Assembly: GCF_963678635.1 (NCBI RefSeq)
Contig: NC_087063.1
Span: 24,126,701-24,190,700 of the forward strand
Origin: Symsagittifera roscoffensis
Lineage: Eukaryota; Xenacoelomorpha; Acoela; Convolutidae
DNA length: 64,000 nt
Direction: 5' to 3'
Shown here: positions 1-12,363 of the stretch, in pieces
Position numbering within the stretch: position 1 is the stretch's first letter
Layout: each line of letters begins with the position of its first letter
Translations under genes and position numbers: made by a program
Notes under the pieces: model-generated
Database searches by the model: none
What the model saw: the letters and a program-made list of their open reading frames with translations, nothing else
Told to the model about the DNA's origin: nothing

Positions 1-3000
1 ATGTCGCCTGACAACCTGCTCAATCTCGAACGTAGCTTTCCGAAGACTTGGTTGTGACGATAAGATCTAAATGGTCAAAAATAGACTTGAGCCTTGCTTT
101 GTTGAAGTTCAATGTTTTACATGCAAGTTTTAGGGAACTGACATTTTAAACGGCTCAAAATGGCGCAGTTTAGCGATATCAGTGCTGAAAAATGACGGGG
201 CTTGACTAAGTTTAATGTCAAGAGTCTGTAAGATTTTGGGTACATATCACCACAGCAAGCCAATTCGGAAATTTGCCGATTCTGTCGCACCCTGTCCGTA
301 CTGATGTTTTCAAATAGGTAAAATTAAAATCGTTGGTCAACCTGACATAGTTTACTGTGCTACTGAATTGATCAACCACTCATACCGATCTTTTGTATAG
401 TCAATTAGTCGATTAGGTTTTCATTCTACCTTTGACTCATGAAAAAAAGCGGATAAATTTTAATTGTTACAGCCTTATCGACAATGGTGTTAAATTAAGC
501 GCCGCAAAAATGTCCATTTTTTTTACCTGAAGCTTGTTGCATAGGTTGCAAAGATTTAGGCATTACAATTATTATCGCTATTTCTAGAAGCACTGAACTA
601 TACTGCCGAACACCTATTAAAAGCAGTAAAATTGATCATGTTTGTTGAAATGTCATTTTGGGGCGTACGAATCTTAATACTGAGGTCATTAAAAAATTGA
701 GTCACTGCAGTTTGAAACACAGGGTGGTAATTCGGACCAACATAAAGATGTTCAGATGACAATTAAACGCGTAGATGACAAAACGACAATTAGACGCCTA
801 GTTTTTTATTTGCTTGCACCGATTGATGTAATTTCATTGCGCTTTTTTCTCGTCGTAATTTTGGCTTGAAATTGATCAGCTAATTTTACACTAATTTTAT
901 TGCCTTTTATTGGGTTAGTTGCAGTTCGTGACTTGAGTGTCAGACATTTTTTGTGAGAGCTCGCGCGATATAATAACCTAATCAATTCTAAGAAATCGCA
1001 AAACAACGAAAAACTACTGGGTCTGTGTCTTGGAATAAAAAGAGGTTAGGGAGAATTGAAACACTTGAATTTGAGGAAACCAGATAAATTGTGCGAACTT
1101 CTCGCAGAAACTTCAGCCTTTCTTCTGAATAAATTCTACCAGAGCAACTTAATTAAACTTCACGATTTTAATTTCTGAAACTTCATCAGCAAATATATGT
1201 AAGAACGCAATATATTTTTCTTGTGAATATAAATTGATGCAAAAAAATTATATACGATGCGCTAATTTCCTCATTTTCTCTTGGTATTGTAAAATTTATT
1301 CAATTGTTTTCTTATTAAAAATTTGAATCTTACGATTTGTTGAAATCCAAATGAGACCATCCAGGAAAATGTTAAAAAATTGGTAGAGAAAGATAATTGT
1401 CGAAAAAAGAAAGAAATAATTCTGATTAAACTGAAAGAATTAACTTTAACGAGAATAATTTTATATATCTGTCTGTAGAGGAAATTTTTCCGAACAGTTT
1501 TTGTTTGCTTCAACGCCACTGTTTTCAAAAGTTTACTCAGGGAAAAATGTATACCCTTCTAAAACGTTCAAGATCAGTGCAATTTTTCGAAGTGCAATTT
1601 TTCAAGTCATTTGGTGTAAATTCATGTTTGAGAGAGAAGAAAGATTAGATGTGACTTTATTTAACTAACAATGAGAGATGGGCGTTGATATATAGCAACA
1701 AAAATTCAAAAGAAAAGTAGAAGATTTTTCAACGCTTCAAAAGATAAAATCGTTTCAAATTTTTCCTGTTGTTGCCAAAAGCACACCGCACCACATCTGT
1801 TTCACCAAAACTATTTCTCACGCTTAGGAAAACAAAGTTTCTGAAAATTAAAAAACAACGGTTGGGAGTTTTTGCATTTTTTTTTGGAAAACTGCAGGGA
1901 GTTTAATAAATTGTGGTGCAAACACGACATGTTTGTCAGAAAAAAAATCACAATGTCCCTTGCCTCGCTTAAGCAAACAAACAAGTGGTAATATCTGGTT
2001 TCAAAAAATGTTCATATTTGTTCGAAGAAGTTTTTTTGTACGTCCACTGCTTTGCCTAAATAAATGTTTATGAAAAACTGTTTACCAACTTCGGCCTCTT
2101 CACCCTTTCACTCCCGGTGGGAGCAATTGGTTTTGCAATGTGGACACGTTTGTTTGACAGTTTTTTACATCTACTACTTCGCTTTATTTATTGACTAAAA
2201 ATGACTTGGGCCCGCCCTCACTTTAATAAACAAAAATGATAGTTTACTTATGGTAACCACCACTCATTGTTTTGAGCAAAACGGGTTGTTGCAGTGCTGA
2301 CAAATTAATATGAAGAATTGAGAAAATAACCATCTGAAAATCAAAACCAAAATTCTAACACATAGGGTCTTATAAGTTTCAGTATAGAAACTTGAACATT
2401 GCTGCATTGGCAAAAATGGGCACCAAAAAATGTAACATCTGAAACCTGCCGTCTGACCTTGTCCGTCTGAAATTTTGAAACCTATTACGTATCTTTACAC
2501 GATGGGAAATAATTTCCTTTTAATAATACCTTGGGTGACGACCGGACAGTCTTCAAGCTAAGTTAACAGATGAGGATCATCAACCCTGGGCAATTTCTAT
2601 CCACTTTATACTACTCTCACCGTTGTTGCGGAAAAATGATCAGTGCAAGTATAATTTACCTAGAGCATCTCTTCAATATGGAGCATGGGGTCTAATCGTA
2701 CGCATGTGTTCGGTGCAAACTGACCGACAAAGTTTTTGACACAATCATTTGCTTAGAATAAAGTTCTCTTGTCACCCTTCCGTTAACTAACGTTATAACG
2801 ATCCCAGTAATTTTGAGGCTTTGTCACCGAATCATTTTCTATTGGGTCAGCATAGTTTAATGTTTCGAGTGAAAATTTCTTCTCACAAAAAAATTAGATT
2901 CTGAAGTGAGTAGGTGCTGGTTAGGTGAGACGTTCCACCGTTCAGAAAAAAAGTAAAGTGTCTTGATCTTCTCAAAAACACTTTGAAAATGGAAGCTCTA

Positions 3001-3870
3001 GTGTGGTTAGTTTAATCGATATTTCCTAGAGAATGCTACCCACTAGCCCACGTAGGGTCGCTAAACTGCGAAAAAGACAACGTCGTCCGCTCTTCAAAGC
3101 TTTGATTGCCTTCGAAAACTAAGCCCGACCAATTGCAGAGCTCATTTGGGAAATTGCTTCTTCGGGAGCGGTAGAAGATAATGCTACAAAACATTGAGAT
3201 GAAAACAGATTAGAATAAGGCGATAACCTAATTCGTGTGATCTGGTCGGTTCCCCGTCAATCATACGGCTATTATGGAAAATGTGTTTGGTTATCATTTC
3301 TCGAGCACTGATAAAAAAAATTGCCTTGAGTTTTACTGGAGTAAAACTAGACTCAAAAGTACATATAGAAATGCAGTATACATACTTCAACGATAGAAGT
3401 TAAATCAAAGTGTGGGTCTACAATTTTTTGATAATAGGCTGATTTGGGTTAAATATGGGTGAGAATATAGCATTGGGCTCTGGATATTTTTCAGTAGATG
3501 CATCTCTAAGCTTATATCACGTATTTGGGCACGAATATTCGTTAAAGAGGACGTACAGTGGTGTAAAAACAATAAAAGAATAACGGTTTTCAATTCAGAG
3601 TTTTATAACCCATTTTTCGTTAGTCAACATTTATCGGAAGTCCATAATTCTGTCAGCCGTTATTCATAATCTCAGTTTTCTGGGCGTCTGAAAAATTTCA
3701 ATAGTCCAACATTTTTTCATGTGAAAAGTATTTTGCTGAACAAACTCGGCTACTAAAATTGTTTGAACAAAAACGGAAACCAGAAATAAATAATTTCAAA
3801 CTTTAAATTCTAGGATTATTGAGTTTTCTTAGTTTCAAATAAAATTTCTGGTAAAAATTGACTCGAAAAG
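1..3870. other. AT-rich stretch without recognised gene
   Basis: I see no convincing coding exon here. A short open stretch at 1-57 (19 codons including the stop) could be the tail of something cut by the window edge, but nothing supports it. A patch at about 3040-3170 is less AT-rich than its surroundings and lies just downstream of the minus-strand BEL/Pao pol remnant, so it may be the element's 3' end or LTR. I could not find a matching second LTR. Confidence 0.4.
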
Positions 3871-3989
3871 TTGTCTACTAATTGCATAAATTGTAGCAAT
3901 TGGCTGATATTAGCAAGCGCCAACATGCTCTGTCAATACTGGAGCAAGAAAGGGTGAAATTGTTACGATCGGTCGAAGATACTCGCCCC

Positions 3990-4318
3990 TTGACCGATCG
4001 TACAACAGCAGACCGCGCAACTCCGTCGTTATCATAGTTCAATATAGTAACTCGGGCCGACCGGTAATGACCACGAGGACTGGGATTGTCTATTATCCGC
4101 ACATGATCGGCATGCCTTAAACCACAATCTTTTGAGTTTTGCTTCTTAACACGTTGCTTGAGTGGCGGCACATGTTCTCTGAGCCAACGGGTCCAAATCA
4201 AATTCGCATTCCATTGAGCATGTATGTATCGCATACGGTGATCAAAATCTTCAGCAAGGGTCTTTTTTTTCAGACCGCTTTGTCTTAAGCTTGTTCTCAG
4301 GCAGCTTTGTCTTAACAA
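3990..4318 (-). pseudogene. DUF5641-type C-terminal domain of BEL/Pao pol
   Basis: This is the longest unbroken reading frame of the retroelement (146 codons from 4318 down to 3878). The part up to about 3990 matches the domain that closes BEL/Pao polyproteins: an aromatic/basic WTRWLREHVPPLKQR helix, then a small beta domain with VRIIDNPSPRGHYRSARV. The usual terminal RPV-type motif is not recognisable. Confidence 0.75.
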
Positions 4319-4329
4319 AAAATGGTTCG

Positions 4330-4760
4330 TTGTTAACGCTTTGCTACGACTGTTAACGGGCGAGCACTAAGCAATCGCTCTGAAAAGCAGAACGTGGTTT
4401 GGTGGATTTCGCCGGTTAGTTTTTTTCGTACTGCAGTCTATTTTCTCCAATACGCGACCATGATGCGGAGCACTGGCTGGACATTTCCCTAACATTTTTA
4501 TGTGGATGAGTAGCGCAAGTGCATGCTTGTTCCATTTCGATGGACAAAAACGGTTCTCTTTTCAGCGGACAAAGTTATTTCCGTTATCAGATCAAATGAA
4601 ATTTGGCGCTCCTTGTCTAGCAATGAAGCGCTCAATCCTCATGACGCATGATTTTGTGTCCATAGACTGATTGGCTTCTTTAGAAACTTCGCGCGTTTTC
4701 ATGCGCGTATATAGTAAAGTTAACGCTTTCCGGAGCTTCGGCGGTTGTTAACGAAAGATT
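4330..4760 (-). pseudogene. BEL/Pao integrase catalytic core remnant
   Basis: Minus-strand frames read KTREVS, then RFIARQGAPNFI, a TGA, SDNGNNFV and APHHGRVLEKI. These correspond to the integrase core segments around the second and third acidic catalytic residues. The TGA replaces what is probably Trp before SDNG. At least one further frameshift separates this part from the DUF5641 region. Confidence 0.75.
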
Positions 4761-6048
4761 TCTAAATTAGACCACTCCTCAATTGATGAAAGGTGGTTGC
4801 CGATAAACCAAACCCTCTATTGGTAGAGGAGCCATCTCTAATAGGACTACTGTTTCTTACGTTTTGGACAATTAACGCAACGGTGTTAGATGGAATGGAG
4901 GGCAGCACGGAGCAGCAAGACAGCCTACTCAAACGGTATAACTGCCCCCGAAGATGATCAACAAATTTATGGTTATGCAGCATATGAAGAATTTTTAGAA
5001 ATTGGAAAACAAAAAATGACGGCTGACCAAGGTTATCAGATGCTTAGACTTGAGTTTGGCGATGGGTACGGCCAGTAGAACGTAGGATACCATCGAGGCC
5101 AATAAATTGCAAAAAAAGCTAATCGGCTAGACTTCTTGACGGACTGATTGCTACTTAGAACTATGGTTTCAGTTGGCATCAAATCTGAGTGGGATTGTCG
5201 TATGAGCTTGTCCTTAGCAGTTTTTAACTCAACTATCTGCACACTATCGATTCGAAAGTTTTGGTGAAGTTGTTGCAATCTCAACATATACGCTGTTATA
5301 CACTGAAGTTTCGAAAAGTATCTTTTACTAATTAAAAACCGGCTCATCAATTATTGTATTTGGAGAGAACTTTGAAGCGTGTTTTATTCCATTGTTAGGA
5401 TTGTAAATAATTCCTTTTAAACAAACTCGACGGGCAGCCTCTAAGTCTGGCTCAAAAAACTAATTAACGGACTGGAGGATATAGGGACTGTTGACCCAGT
5501 CACTATCTCACAGAACACCCGCAGCAATGCCCCGTGTACCAGTATCAGCTGCGTTATCATTGCTCTTTACTTGAAATCATTCATCAACAGTAGCACCTTC
5601 AATAATTTTGGGTTTGCAACAGAAACCGGAAGTTTGATTGTTGAATTCATCCATTGGAAAACGGTGTTGCAGTCCGCCCACGAGAAAGTACGATCATTTT
5701 TTATTACCAGGAGTTTTCTATGTCCGTTCTCAATCGGTTCACTAGCTGTTATTTCACCTTTGGCGTTGAGAGCGCTTTCATGGAATCGACTCTAATTTTA
5801 TCAAAAACAAATGTTAACTGGGTTTTGTTAGTCGCGACGGAGCTGGCACGCAAAAAAACTGCGCATATCTATGTTTACGGCGGGATAATCAAAACAAGCG
5901 CGAAGGATTGCTAGTTTAACTAGAACTGGCAACCTAATGTGCAATTCGAGAAACCCGTGCTGCACATCATCAGGCAAAAGGTCCTCCCTTGTTGGCCAGA
6001 TATGCGACTTTTATCTTTTAGGAGAAGACGTGCATGGTGATCAAACTA

Positions 6049-6541
6049 CAGTGCTGATTTAAATTAACCGGACAAAATATACAAAACTCGAAATTTCAAA
6101 CGCGTTTTTCTCAAATTGGCCTGAGACTAGTCAAAAAATTAAGAGAACAAATGTTACTTGAATATTCACCAGAATTATTTTTGTGCATTTTTTTCTCCAA
6201 AAGTCATAACCAAAAATTTACCCCAAAAGTGGGTCAATTTGGCTTTTTTCAATTAATCAAAAATTACGCTGAAAATACTTCGCTAATTGATAAAAAACTA
6301 TATCACAAGAAGCCTCTTACACAACCCAACAAAGTTTTAGAAGAGTTAAATCTCCAAAAACCTGTATAAGAGAAAATATTTTTGGGTGATGGTCGAGAAA
6401 TTTAATTCATAATAAATAAAACTCAAAATCTTTGCTTAAAAACAAGTTTTAAGCAATATACTCAATTTTTTAGAGATTCAACTTTTCTGGAATTTTGTTG
6501 GGCTTTGTAAGAGGCTTCTTGTGATATATATTTCTCAATAA
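6049..6541. mobile_element. Tc1/mariner-type fold-back MITE, right end truncated
   Basis: The left end CAGTGCTGATTTAAATTAAC follows TA at 6047-6048, and the body is nearly identical to 9854-10348. Similarity stops at about 6541, where the protease-array repeat begins, so the right arm is missing. About 15 bp outside the element (GCATGGTGATCAAAC) are also shared with the 9.85-kb copy. The two copies therefore arose by duplication of a larger segment rather than by two insertions. Confidence 0.75.
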
Positions 6542-9330
6542 AATAACAATCTTCGCTTCGCATACATACACACAGCCCGCTAGGTGGTTGCCCTATTTGA
6601 AAGCTTTACTTTTCAAATTTTTGCATGAGACCAGACCAAAAAATTGCATCAGACCAGATCAAAAGTAAGAGCAACAAACAAAGAATGAATCTAAAGTTTT
6701 TCTGATAGCCTATGTAGTTTATATAGCTTATTTTCATTTTTTTTGCTCAGTTAGTTTTTCCTAGTTTTATGGCTCGGCCAAACTTTGCATTTTTTGCGGT
6801 TATTTTCGAGATGAATTGAAAGCAATGATTTTTAACAAAAAGTTAATTTGGATGGTAAAATAAAACAAATGCAGATTCCCATTATAAAGAAGCCATATAG
6901 CCGCAAAATTGATTAAAAATAATGTTGTAAGCAGCTCACTTAATTTTTTTTTGAAAAAAAAGTTTCGAAAAAATGTCTGATATTTTTTAAAATCCCAAAG
7001 ATTGCTAAGCTCGGGCGGCAACTTTGACAAACAATGTTCCACAACTTTCGGTTATTTGCATTCAAAAATGAACTGTTCCATAAAATTTTGTATGATCAAT
7101 GTTTTAACAATTTTTTTTTCAAAAAATTTGGATCTCTAGCAAGCAAATCTGTCTTAACGGCAATTATAAGGGCAGTCATGGGGGTGACTAAGTAGGCCCT
7201 GCTTACCCTCTGAAAAGCGGCGTACCCAGATGCTTGTAAGGAGTGGTGGGCTACGGAAGTGAGGAATGTAATGCTTGGGGGGTGTACACTCGGGTTTCTG
7301 CATACAACGACTGGATTGAACGGAACGCTTAAGTTGTCGGAACAATCAAAACACCTAAGAGCAATCTCAAAATTGTATGCCACCTACTGTCAACTTTCAA
7401 TGCTAACTAAGAAAACAAAGTATTATTAAAGCTGAGAGGTCGTTGGAATTATTTGAGATCGCGCTTAACTATCATGATACTAGCATGTCATTCAGGTAAG
7501 AACTGACAGATGTCGTTTTCAGGCTATTGTTGGGGTCTTTTCATTAATGCATCCCCAGAGTAAATTATAGACCACACACAAAAAAAAACAAAGTTTAAAT
7601 TTCCTAAAGCTCGTCTGGAGGGCTCTAATGAGAGAGAACCATAAATTGTCCGGTCTTTTTTTTTCAGGAGATACTCGATCTCATCAGATTTATTTTTGAA
7701 CCAATGTGCTTCAATCAAGTTCAAGCTTTTGTCACCAATTTTTAAAATTTTTTGAAATGATACCAACTTTTGGCATTCAATTCTAAAAAACTAGAGGACT
7801 TAGCGGTCGCGCTTTGTCTCTTCTCCTCAAGCCATCTGCAAAGGTTTATGAGTAATTTTTCCGTTTACAAGGTCCGATTGTTACAAAAATTGCCAAGCGG
7901 GGGAGGCAAAAAATTGGAGGGTCCAAATAATGTCATATTCTTCTGGTCGCGACATACCAATAATCTTGGCAGGGAAACTCTGTCGCCAATTTTTCATTAG
8001 CACGTCTGCAAGAGGATTCTTGCCAAAAGTTTTTCAATTTGTTCAACTGACGGAGAGATCTACATGTCATGAATAACTACTGAAGCATACTTGATTTGAC
8101 AAGGTGTGATAAACACGCCTCGTGGTTGAGCTTCCTAATTAACGACAAGTATCTATCGGTTATTCAATCAAAAAGTTAAATCAAATTAGTCCAAGTGAGC
8201 GGCATACAGTGATTCATGCAAACAAAACCTGTAAAGACGTAGGCAAGCGCAGAATAGCGAAGTGGTTGTTTCTTGACCATTGTCACAAGCGTAATCACTT
8301 TTAATTGATTTGAGTATGCAAAAAAATTCTCTGCTAAAAGACCTAGCAGCCCATGATGACTGTTGATAATTTTTCTAAACTTTCATGTTTGCGTCTCGAA
8401 TTACATAAGCCCCATATGACATAAAAATTGCCGAATGGCCGAAAATCACACATTATTTGCAACAATACCTCTTGAAAGTCCTTGATGTTCCTTCAGCATT
8501 TTACGGCCAATTGAAAAAATTTTTAGCTCAAAAAAATTGTACAAAATGAAAAAAATGTTTGATAAAAACAGGTTTTATGAGAAAAATATTGGGATCGGGT
8601 TTTTTATTTAGTTTTTTGAGAGGCTTTGGAAAATTATTTCTTTTTATTTCAAAAATTTAGTTTGTCTCAAAAGTACTCTGCCGATTTTCGATAAAAAGAT
8701 ACCAATGGGAAGTCGGCCCACTCTCCTGTGTGCCCACGTAATGGTATAGGTTCTCTATACCTTACCCCACTTTTTACAGCCTTCGAAAAAGTTTTTTGGG
8801 GGACTTTTGAACTACATTTTTGGATTTTTTAAATATTTTTTTCAAAAAACTACCCTCTCAAATCTAAAAATTTGGATACAGTGGACTATAAGTTGTTGAA
8901 GTTACCCTGCTTTAGCGGTAATGCCCAAAATTTTCGAACAACAGGTTATGATCCTCGGAAAATCAAACTTTCGATTTTTTGACCGTTTTTTGCTAAAATA
9001 TGACTTTTCTCAAAAACTTCCCCTCTCCGAATCTGAGCTATTGTATCAATGGGTAGAACGAGTTGTGGGAACCTCCCCTGCATAAACAGATCTGCTAAAT
9101 TTAAGATTCTAGTACTTAAGGTTCTCACAGATTTACTGGTAACTCAAAATATACAGTATGATTTTTTTAACCAAGAGTGAAGAACAAAATATAATTTTAA
9201 ATAATTCGTATTAACCATGGCTTAAATTTTTTAAACCTGTAAATAAGTGTATTTATTCAGCTTTTAGGACAAAATTACCAAAAAGTATATACATGCGTAC
9301 CCTAGTCGATCCAGGGATGTTATCCAGGGA
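6541..9330. repeat. Protease-array unit, copy 1
   Basis: First copy of the tandem unit. Landmarks in order are CAATCTTCGCTTCGC (6543), a degraded S1 protease exon (7130-7332), GGCTATTGTTGGGGTC (7523), GGTTATGATCCTCGG (8943), CATAAACAGAT (9081) and the protease 3' flank (9140-9330). The same landmarks recur in the same order near 12.4, 13.5, 17.2 and 19.7 kb. Its 3' flank matches the sequence after the stop codon of the better protease copy at 11976. Confidence 0.8.
7130..7332 (+). pseudogene. S1 serine protease last exon, degraded copy
   Basis: A single reading frame gives the C-terminal part of a trypsin-type protease (SSKQICLNGNY, then GVVGYGSEEC, WGVYTRVSAYNDWIE), but the codon for catalytic Ser195 is TAA at 7189-7191 and a second stop follows. 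Cys191 is also lost. The sequence upstream of ISSKQ, present in the 11.6-kb copy, is replaced by unrelated repeat sequence. Confidence 0.8.
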
Positions 9331-9853
9331 TACATGCGTTCTAAGAGAATTTTTTGCTAAAAAATACCCATAAATTTTTTATAATTTTTTATGAAATGAC
9401 ATCATTTTAAAATGTGCCAATAGTTAAGACACACTAACATTATTTTAATAATTTCAAGTGTTTCTTACAATGTCATACGTTTTGAATAATCTAGTGTAGA
9501 TGGTGCAAACTGGAATTCTCAGATCCGATAAAAGCTGATAATTTTTTGACATCAAACTCTGATAAATTTTTTTAGATGGCAGCTCTGATCATTTGTTTTT
9601 TAGTCCAAAATAATCCTTAAAACAGGCACTTAAGGTAAAAAACCTGAACTTGCGCATAATTTTGTTCACTAGTCTAGTATTTTCATCGTCATTATAATGG
9701 CATATTTCCTTGAGAAAGTTATTCAAACCGAAGTCAGTTAATCTTTGATATCTTTCAATAATCTTTCAAAATATTGACTAAGTATTGAAGAAAAACTTGC
9801 ACCCTACATTTGAATTTTAGTGATTTAATGATTTTGGCATGGTGATCAAACTA

Positions 9854-10484
9854 CAGTGCTGATTTAAATTAACCGGACAAAATATACAAAACTCGAATTT
9901 TTAAACGCGTTTTTTTCAAATTGGCCTGAGACTAGTCAAAAAATTAAGAGAACAAATGTTACTTGAATATTCACCAGAATTATTTTTGTGCATTTTTTTC
10001 TCCAAAAGTCATAACCAAAAATTTACCCCAAAAGTGGGTCACTTTGGCTTTTTTCAATTAATCAAAAATTACGCTGAAAATACTTCACTAATTGATAAAA
10101 AAATATATCACAAGAAGCCTCTTACACAACCCAACAAAGTTCTAGAAGAGTTAAATCTCCAAAAACCTGTATAAGAGAAAATATTTTTGGGTGATGGTCG
10201 AGAAATTTAATTCATAATAAATAAAACTCAAAATCTTTGCTTAAAAACAAGTTTTAAGCAATTTACTCAATTTTTTAGAGATTCAACTTTTCTGGAATTT
10301 TGTTGGGCTTTGTAAGAGGCTTCTTGTGATATATATTTCTCAATAAAGTAGTTCGAGCGTAAATTTTGATTAATTGTAAAATTTGTTCTCTTCATTTTTT
10401 GTCTAAATTTAACTCATTTTGAGAAAAACGCGTTTGAAGTTTCAAATTTTATTCGTTTTGTCCGGTTAATTTAAGTCACCACTG
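9854..10484. mobile_element. Tc1/mariner-type fold-back MITE, complete
   Basis: The element is 631 bp, bounded by TA at 9852-9853 and 10485-10486. The left end CAGTGCTGATTTAAATTAAC and the right end (reverse complement CAGTGGTGACTTAAATTAAC) are inverted repeats, and similarity continues inward for well over 100 bp on each arm. Small reading frames inside are by-products of the fold-back and show no transposase. TA target duplication and CAGT-type ends are typical of Tc1/mariner non-autonomous elements. Confidence 0.85.
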
Positions 10485-11040
10485 TAACACTTGTGATTAC
10501 ATTTGTCACTTTGTTTTTCATACTTTATCGTATCATCACGCATTCAGCCATAATAACTAACGTAAAACCACTGAGAAGATTAATTAATTGAAATTGGGGA
10601 GAGTGAAACGAGCGAAGCTTGAATGGTTCGGCAAGTTTTTAGCAAAGAGCCTTGAAAGATATCAAAAAAAGTTAAAGTTTTCAGAAGGTTTTTTTTCGAA
10701 ATTTTTCAAAATTTTGCGATAGAGAATGATGATTTTTCTTACATGATGTTCCGAAAAATCCGGAACTTGGTTTTCTGATGACTAAGAGTCCAAAACAGTT
10801 TGGCAAACAAGTAAGTTTGTTTGAAAAAAAATTATCTCGTCATACCATGAAACTGATGCTTGTATGAGATCGTTGGGTCTAGGAAAAAGAATTCTTACGT
10901 TATCATATGTTTTATTGTGTAACGAGGAGTCTTACAAGGTTATAGATTTGTAGACTAGATGTGTTTGCTTGCCATATGATCGAACTTGTCACCATGCCGA
11001 TGTTTGCAACAATCGGACACCGTGAACAAAAAACTACTCA

Positions 11041-11208
11041 TGGAAGGTCACAGTTGGGTGGGGGAGACAAAAGAACCTCATTCTTATACCTCGTAATGTC
11101 ATGGAAAGTTACGTCGGAATGGGGGAAAGTTAGGTGGCAGAGGCTGCAGAGAATCAGTGCTTAGTATAAAGTCCACTCGGACTATGTCCACAACCCGGAT
11201 GGGGGTAA
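11041..11208 (+). pseudogene. Decayed internal S1 protease exon
   Basis: A short in-frame segment near the end reads YKVHSDYVHNPDGG, which fits the strand and loop just before the catalytic-Asp segment of S1 proteases. It is followed by a donor-like GGTAATC. Upstream, the exon is broken by a TAG and by shifts. The same sequence recurs at 14594-14763. It lies some 370 bp before the last protease exon, as expected for the preceding exon. No signal-peptide or catalytic-His exon was found upstream. Confidence 0.45.
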
Positions 11209-11578
11209 TCACTTTGTGTTTTCAAATTCAAAATTAGTAGAAATGGGGATTTCTGTCAAGCTGAAAATTGAAATTTTTGCTGAAATTGAAAATCAAAATT
11301 AGAAAAAAATCTGAGCAAAAATCTTCAAAATATACTCAATCATTCTAAGTTATGGCAACAGCTCGAACCCAGCGTTTAAAACAGATTATACGCATATTTT
11401 AAATCCTATTGCAAGTCATTTTCCCGTTGGCAACTGAAAGTTTTCCAGATTTGTGAAAAAGCAACCTGAAATGCATCCTTTAGGGTATACGACATAGATC
11501 TAGTTCTATCTAGCTGGCTCGATTTGTAACCAAATTCCGCGCGAGAAAATTAAACATGGAATGATCACCTCAAATTAT

Positions 11579-11976
11579 GAAAGGCTCAAAGAACGACATT
11601 GTCATGCTCTATCTATCCGAGAGAGTTTCCAGCAGCACGAAAAAAACTCTGCTCCCATGACTGTGATGACTACACAATTGCAGTTTGTGGAATGGGGAGC
11701 ATTTCAGGCACGGAAACTTATTTTCCATGATTCCTTCAGGAAGTTCAATTGAAGGAGAGATCTTGTCCCGTTCGGATCTCTAGCAAGCAAATATGTCTAA
11801 AGGGCAATTATAAGGACACTTGTGCGGGTGACTCAGGAGGCACTGCTTACCCTCTGATCAGCAGTGGACCCAGATGTCTCTATGGAGTTGTGAGCTACGG
11901 AAGTGAGGATTGTACTGGATGGGGGGTGTACACTCGGGTTTCTGCATACATGGACTGGATTGAATGGAACGTCTGA
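11579..11976 (+). pseudogene. S1 serine protease last exon, best copy (one in-frame stop)
   Basis: C-terminal half of a trypsin-like protease, an extracellular endopeptidase family. In frame are CSHDCDDYTIAVCGMGS (the usual GWG motif is GMG), YKDTCAGDSGG with catalytic Ser195 at 11833-11835, VVSYGSEDC, and WGVYTRVSAYMDWI before TGA at 11974-11976. The Asp six residues before the serine implies trypsin-like specificity (family knowledge). TGA at 11728-11730 interrupts the frame; the copy at 15.2 kb has no stop there. The exon border upstream is uncertain: the frame is open from just after the TGA at about 11577. About 190 bp of 3' flank is shared with the other array units. This is probably a recent pseudogene, or an allele close to functional. 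Confidence 0.85.
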
Positions 11977-12363
11977 TAAACTAGTAATTCAAAGTATACA
12001 GTTTGATTTTTGTAACCAAAAAAGAATGACAAAATATAATTTTAAATAATTTGAATTAACAAGGGTTTTAATCTTTTAAACTGTATATAAGCCTATTTCT
12101 TCACATTGTGTACATAATAACCAAAAAATATGTACATGCATATCCTAGTCAATCCAGAGAGGTTGCATAGAAATTTCTTGCAAAACTCTCGCAAGATTCT
12201 TCTAAAAACTATGCTTCTCTTGAAAACACTTTTAAAAAATATTTCTTGCAAAGAAGTTGCAAGATAACCTTCCAAATATAAAAATTTTTCAAAGAGCTCT
12301 TTAAATTTACGATTACGGGGAAAACAGCTTCACACGCGAAGACAACTATAAGCGTTCGTGGTA

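Larger units (their letters stand above)
3878..6010 (-). pseudogene. pol: BEL/Pao retrotransposon pol remnant (RNase H to DUF5641)
   Basis: On the minus strand, broken frames give the 3' half of a BEL/Pao polyprotein in the expected order. RNase H-like sequence lies at about 5930-5530 (KIRVDSMKALSTP, then NDNAADTGTRGI, the usual end of this region). The zinc-binding region follows at about 5340-4990 (ELKTAKDKLIRQ, then DGILRSTGR). The integrase core is at about 4745-4330, with SDNGNNF carrying the second catalytic Asp and APHH before the third acidic residue. Last is a DUF5641-type domain at about 4260-3990 (RYIHAQWNANLIWTRWL, GHYRSARVTILNY). Frameshifts and stops are frequent, including TGA just before SDNG. 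The reverse transcriptase, protease and gag parts upstream are missing: similarity ends near 6010, beside a Tc1-type repeat. The element is dead. The family call rests on domain order and motifs. Confidence 0.85.

Noticed and set aside
6151-6369. 72-codon frame repeated at 9956-10174 and, partly, at 45184-45369.
   Set aside because: It lies in the arm of a palindromic MITE and has no transposase motif. Its conservation follows from recent duplication.
7524-7766. Minus-strand open frame repeated at 15731-16063 and 18222-18461.
   Set aside because: It recurs because the array unit recurs; frames differ between copies by indels and stops, and no motif is visible.
10961-11164. 67-codon open frame starting MFACHMIEL upstream of the protease exon.
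   Set aside because: The protease-like residues are in another frame, and the duplicate at 14.6 kb breaks this frame. It is at most part of the decayed exon, already listed.
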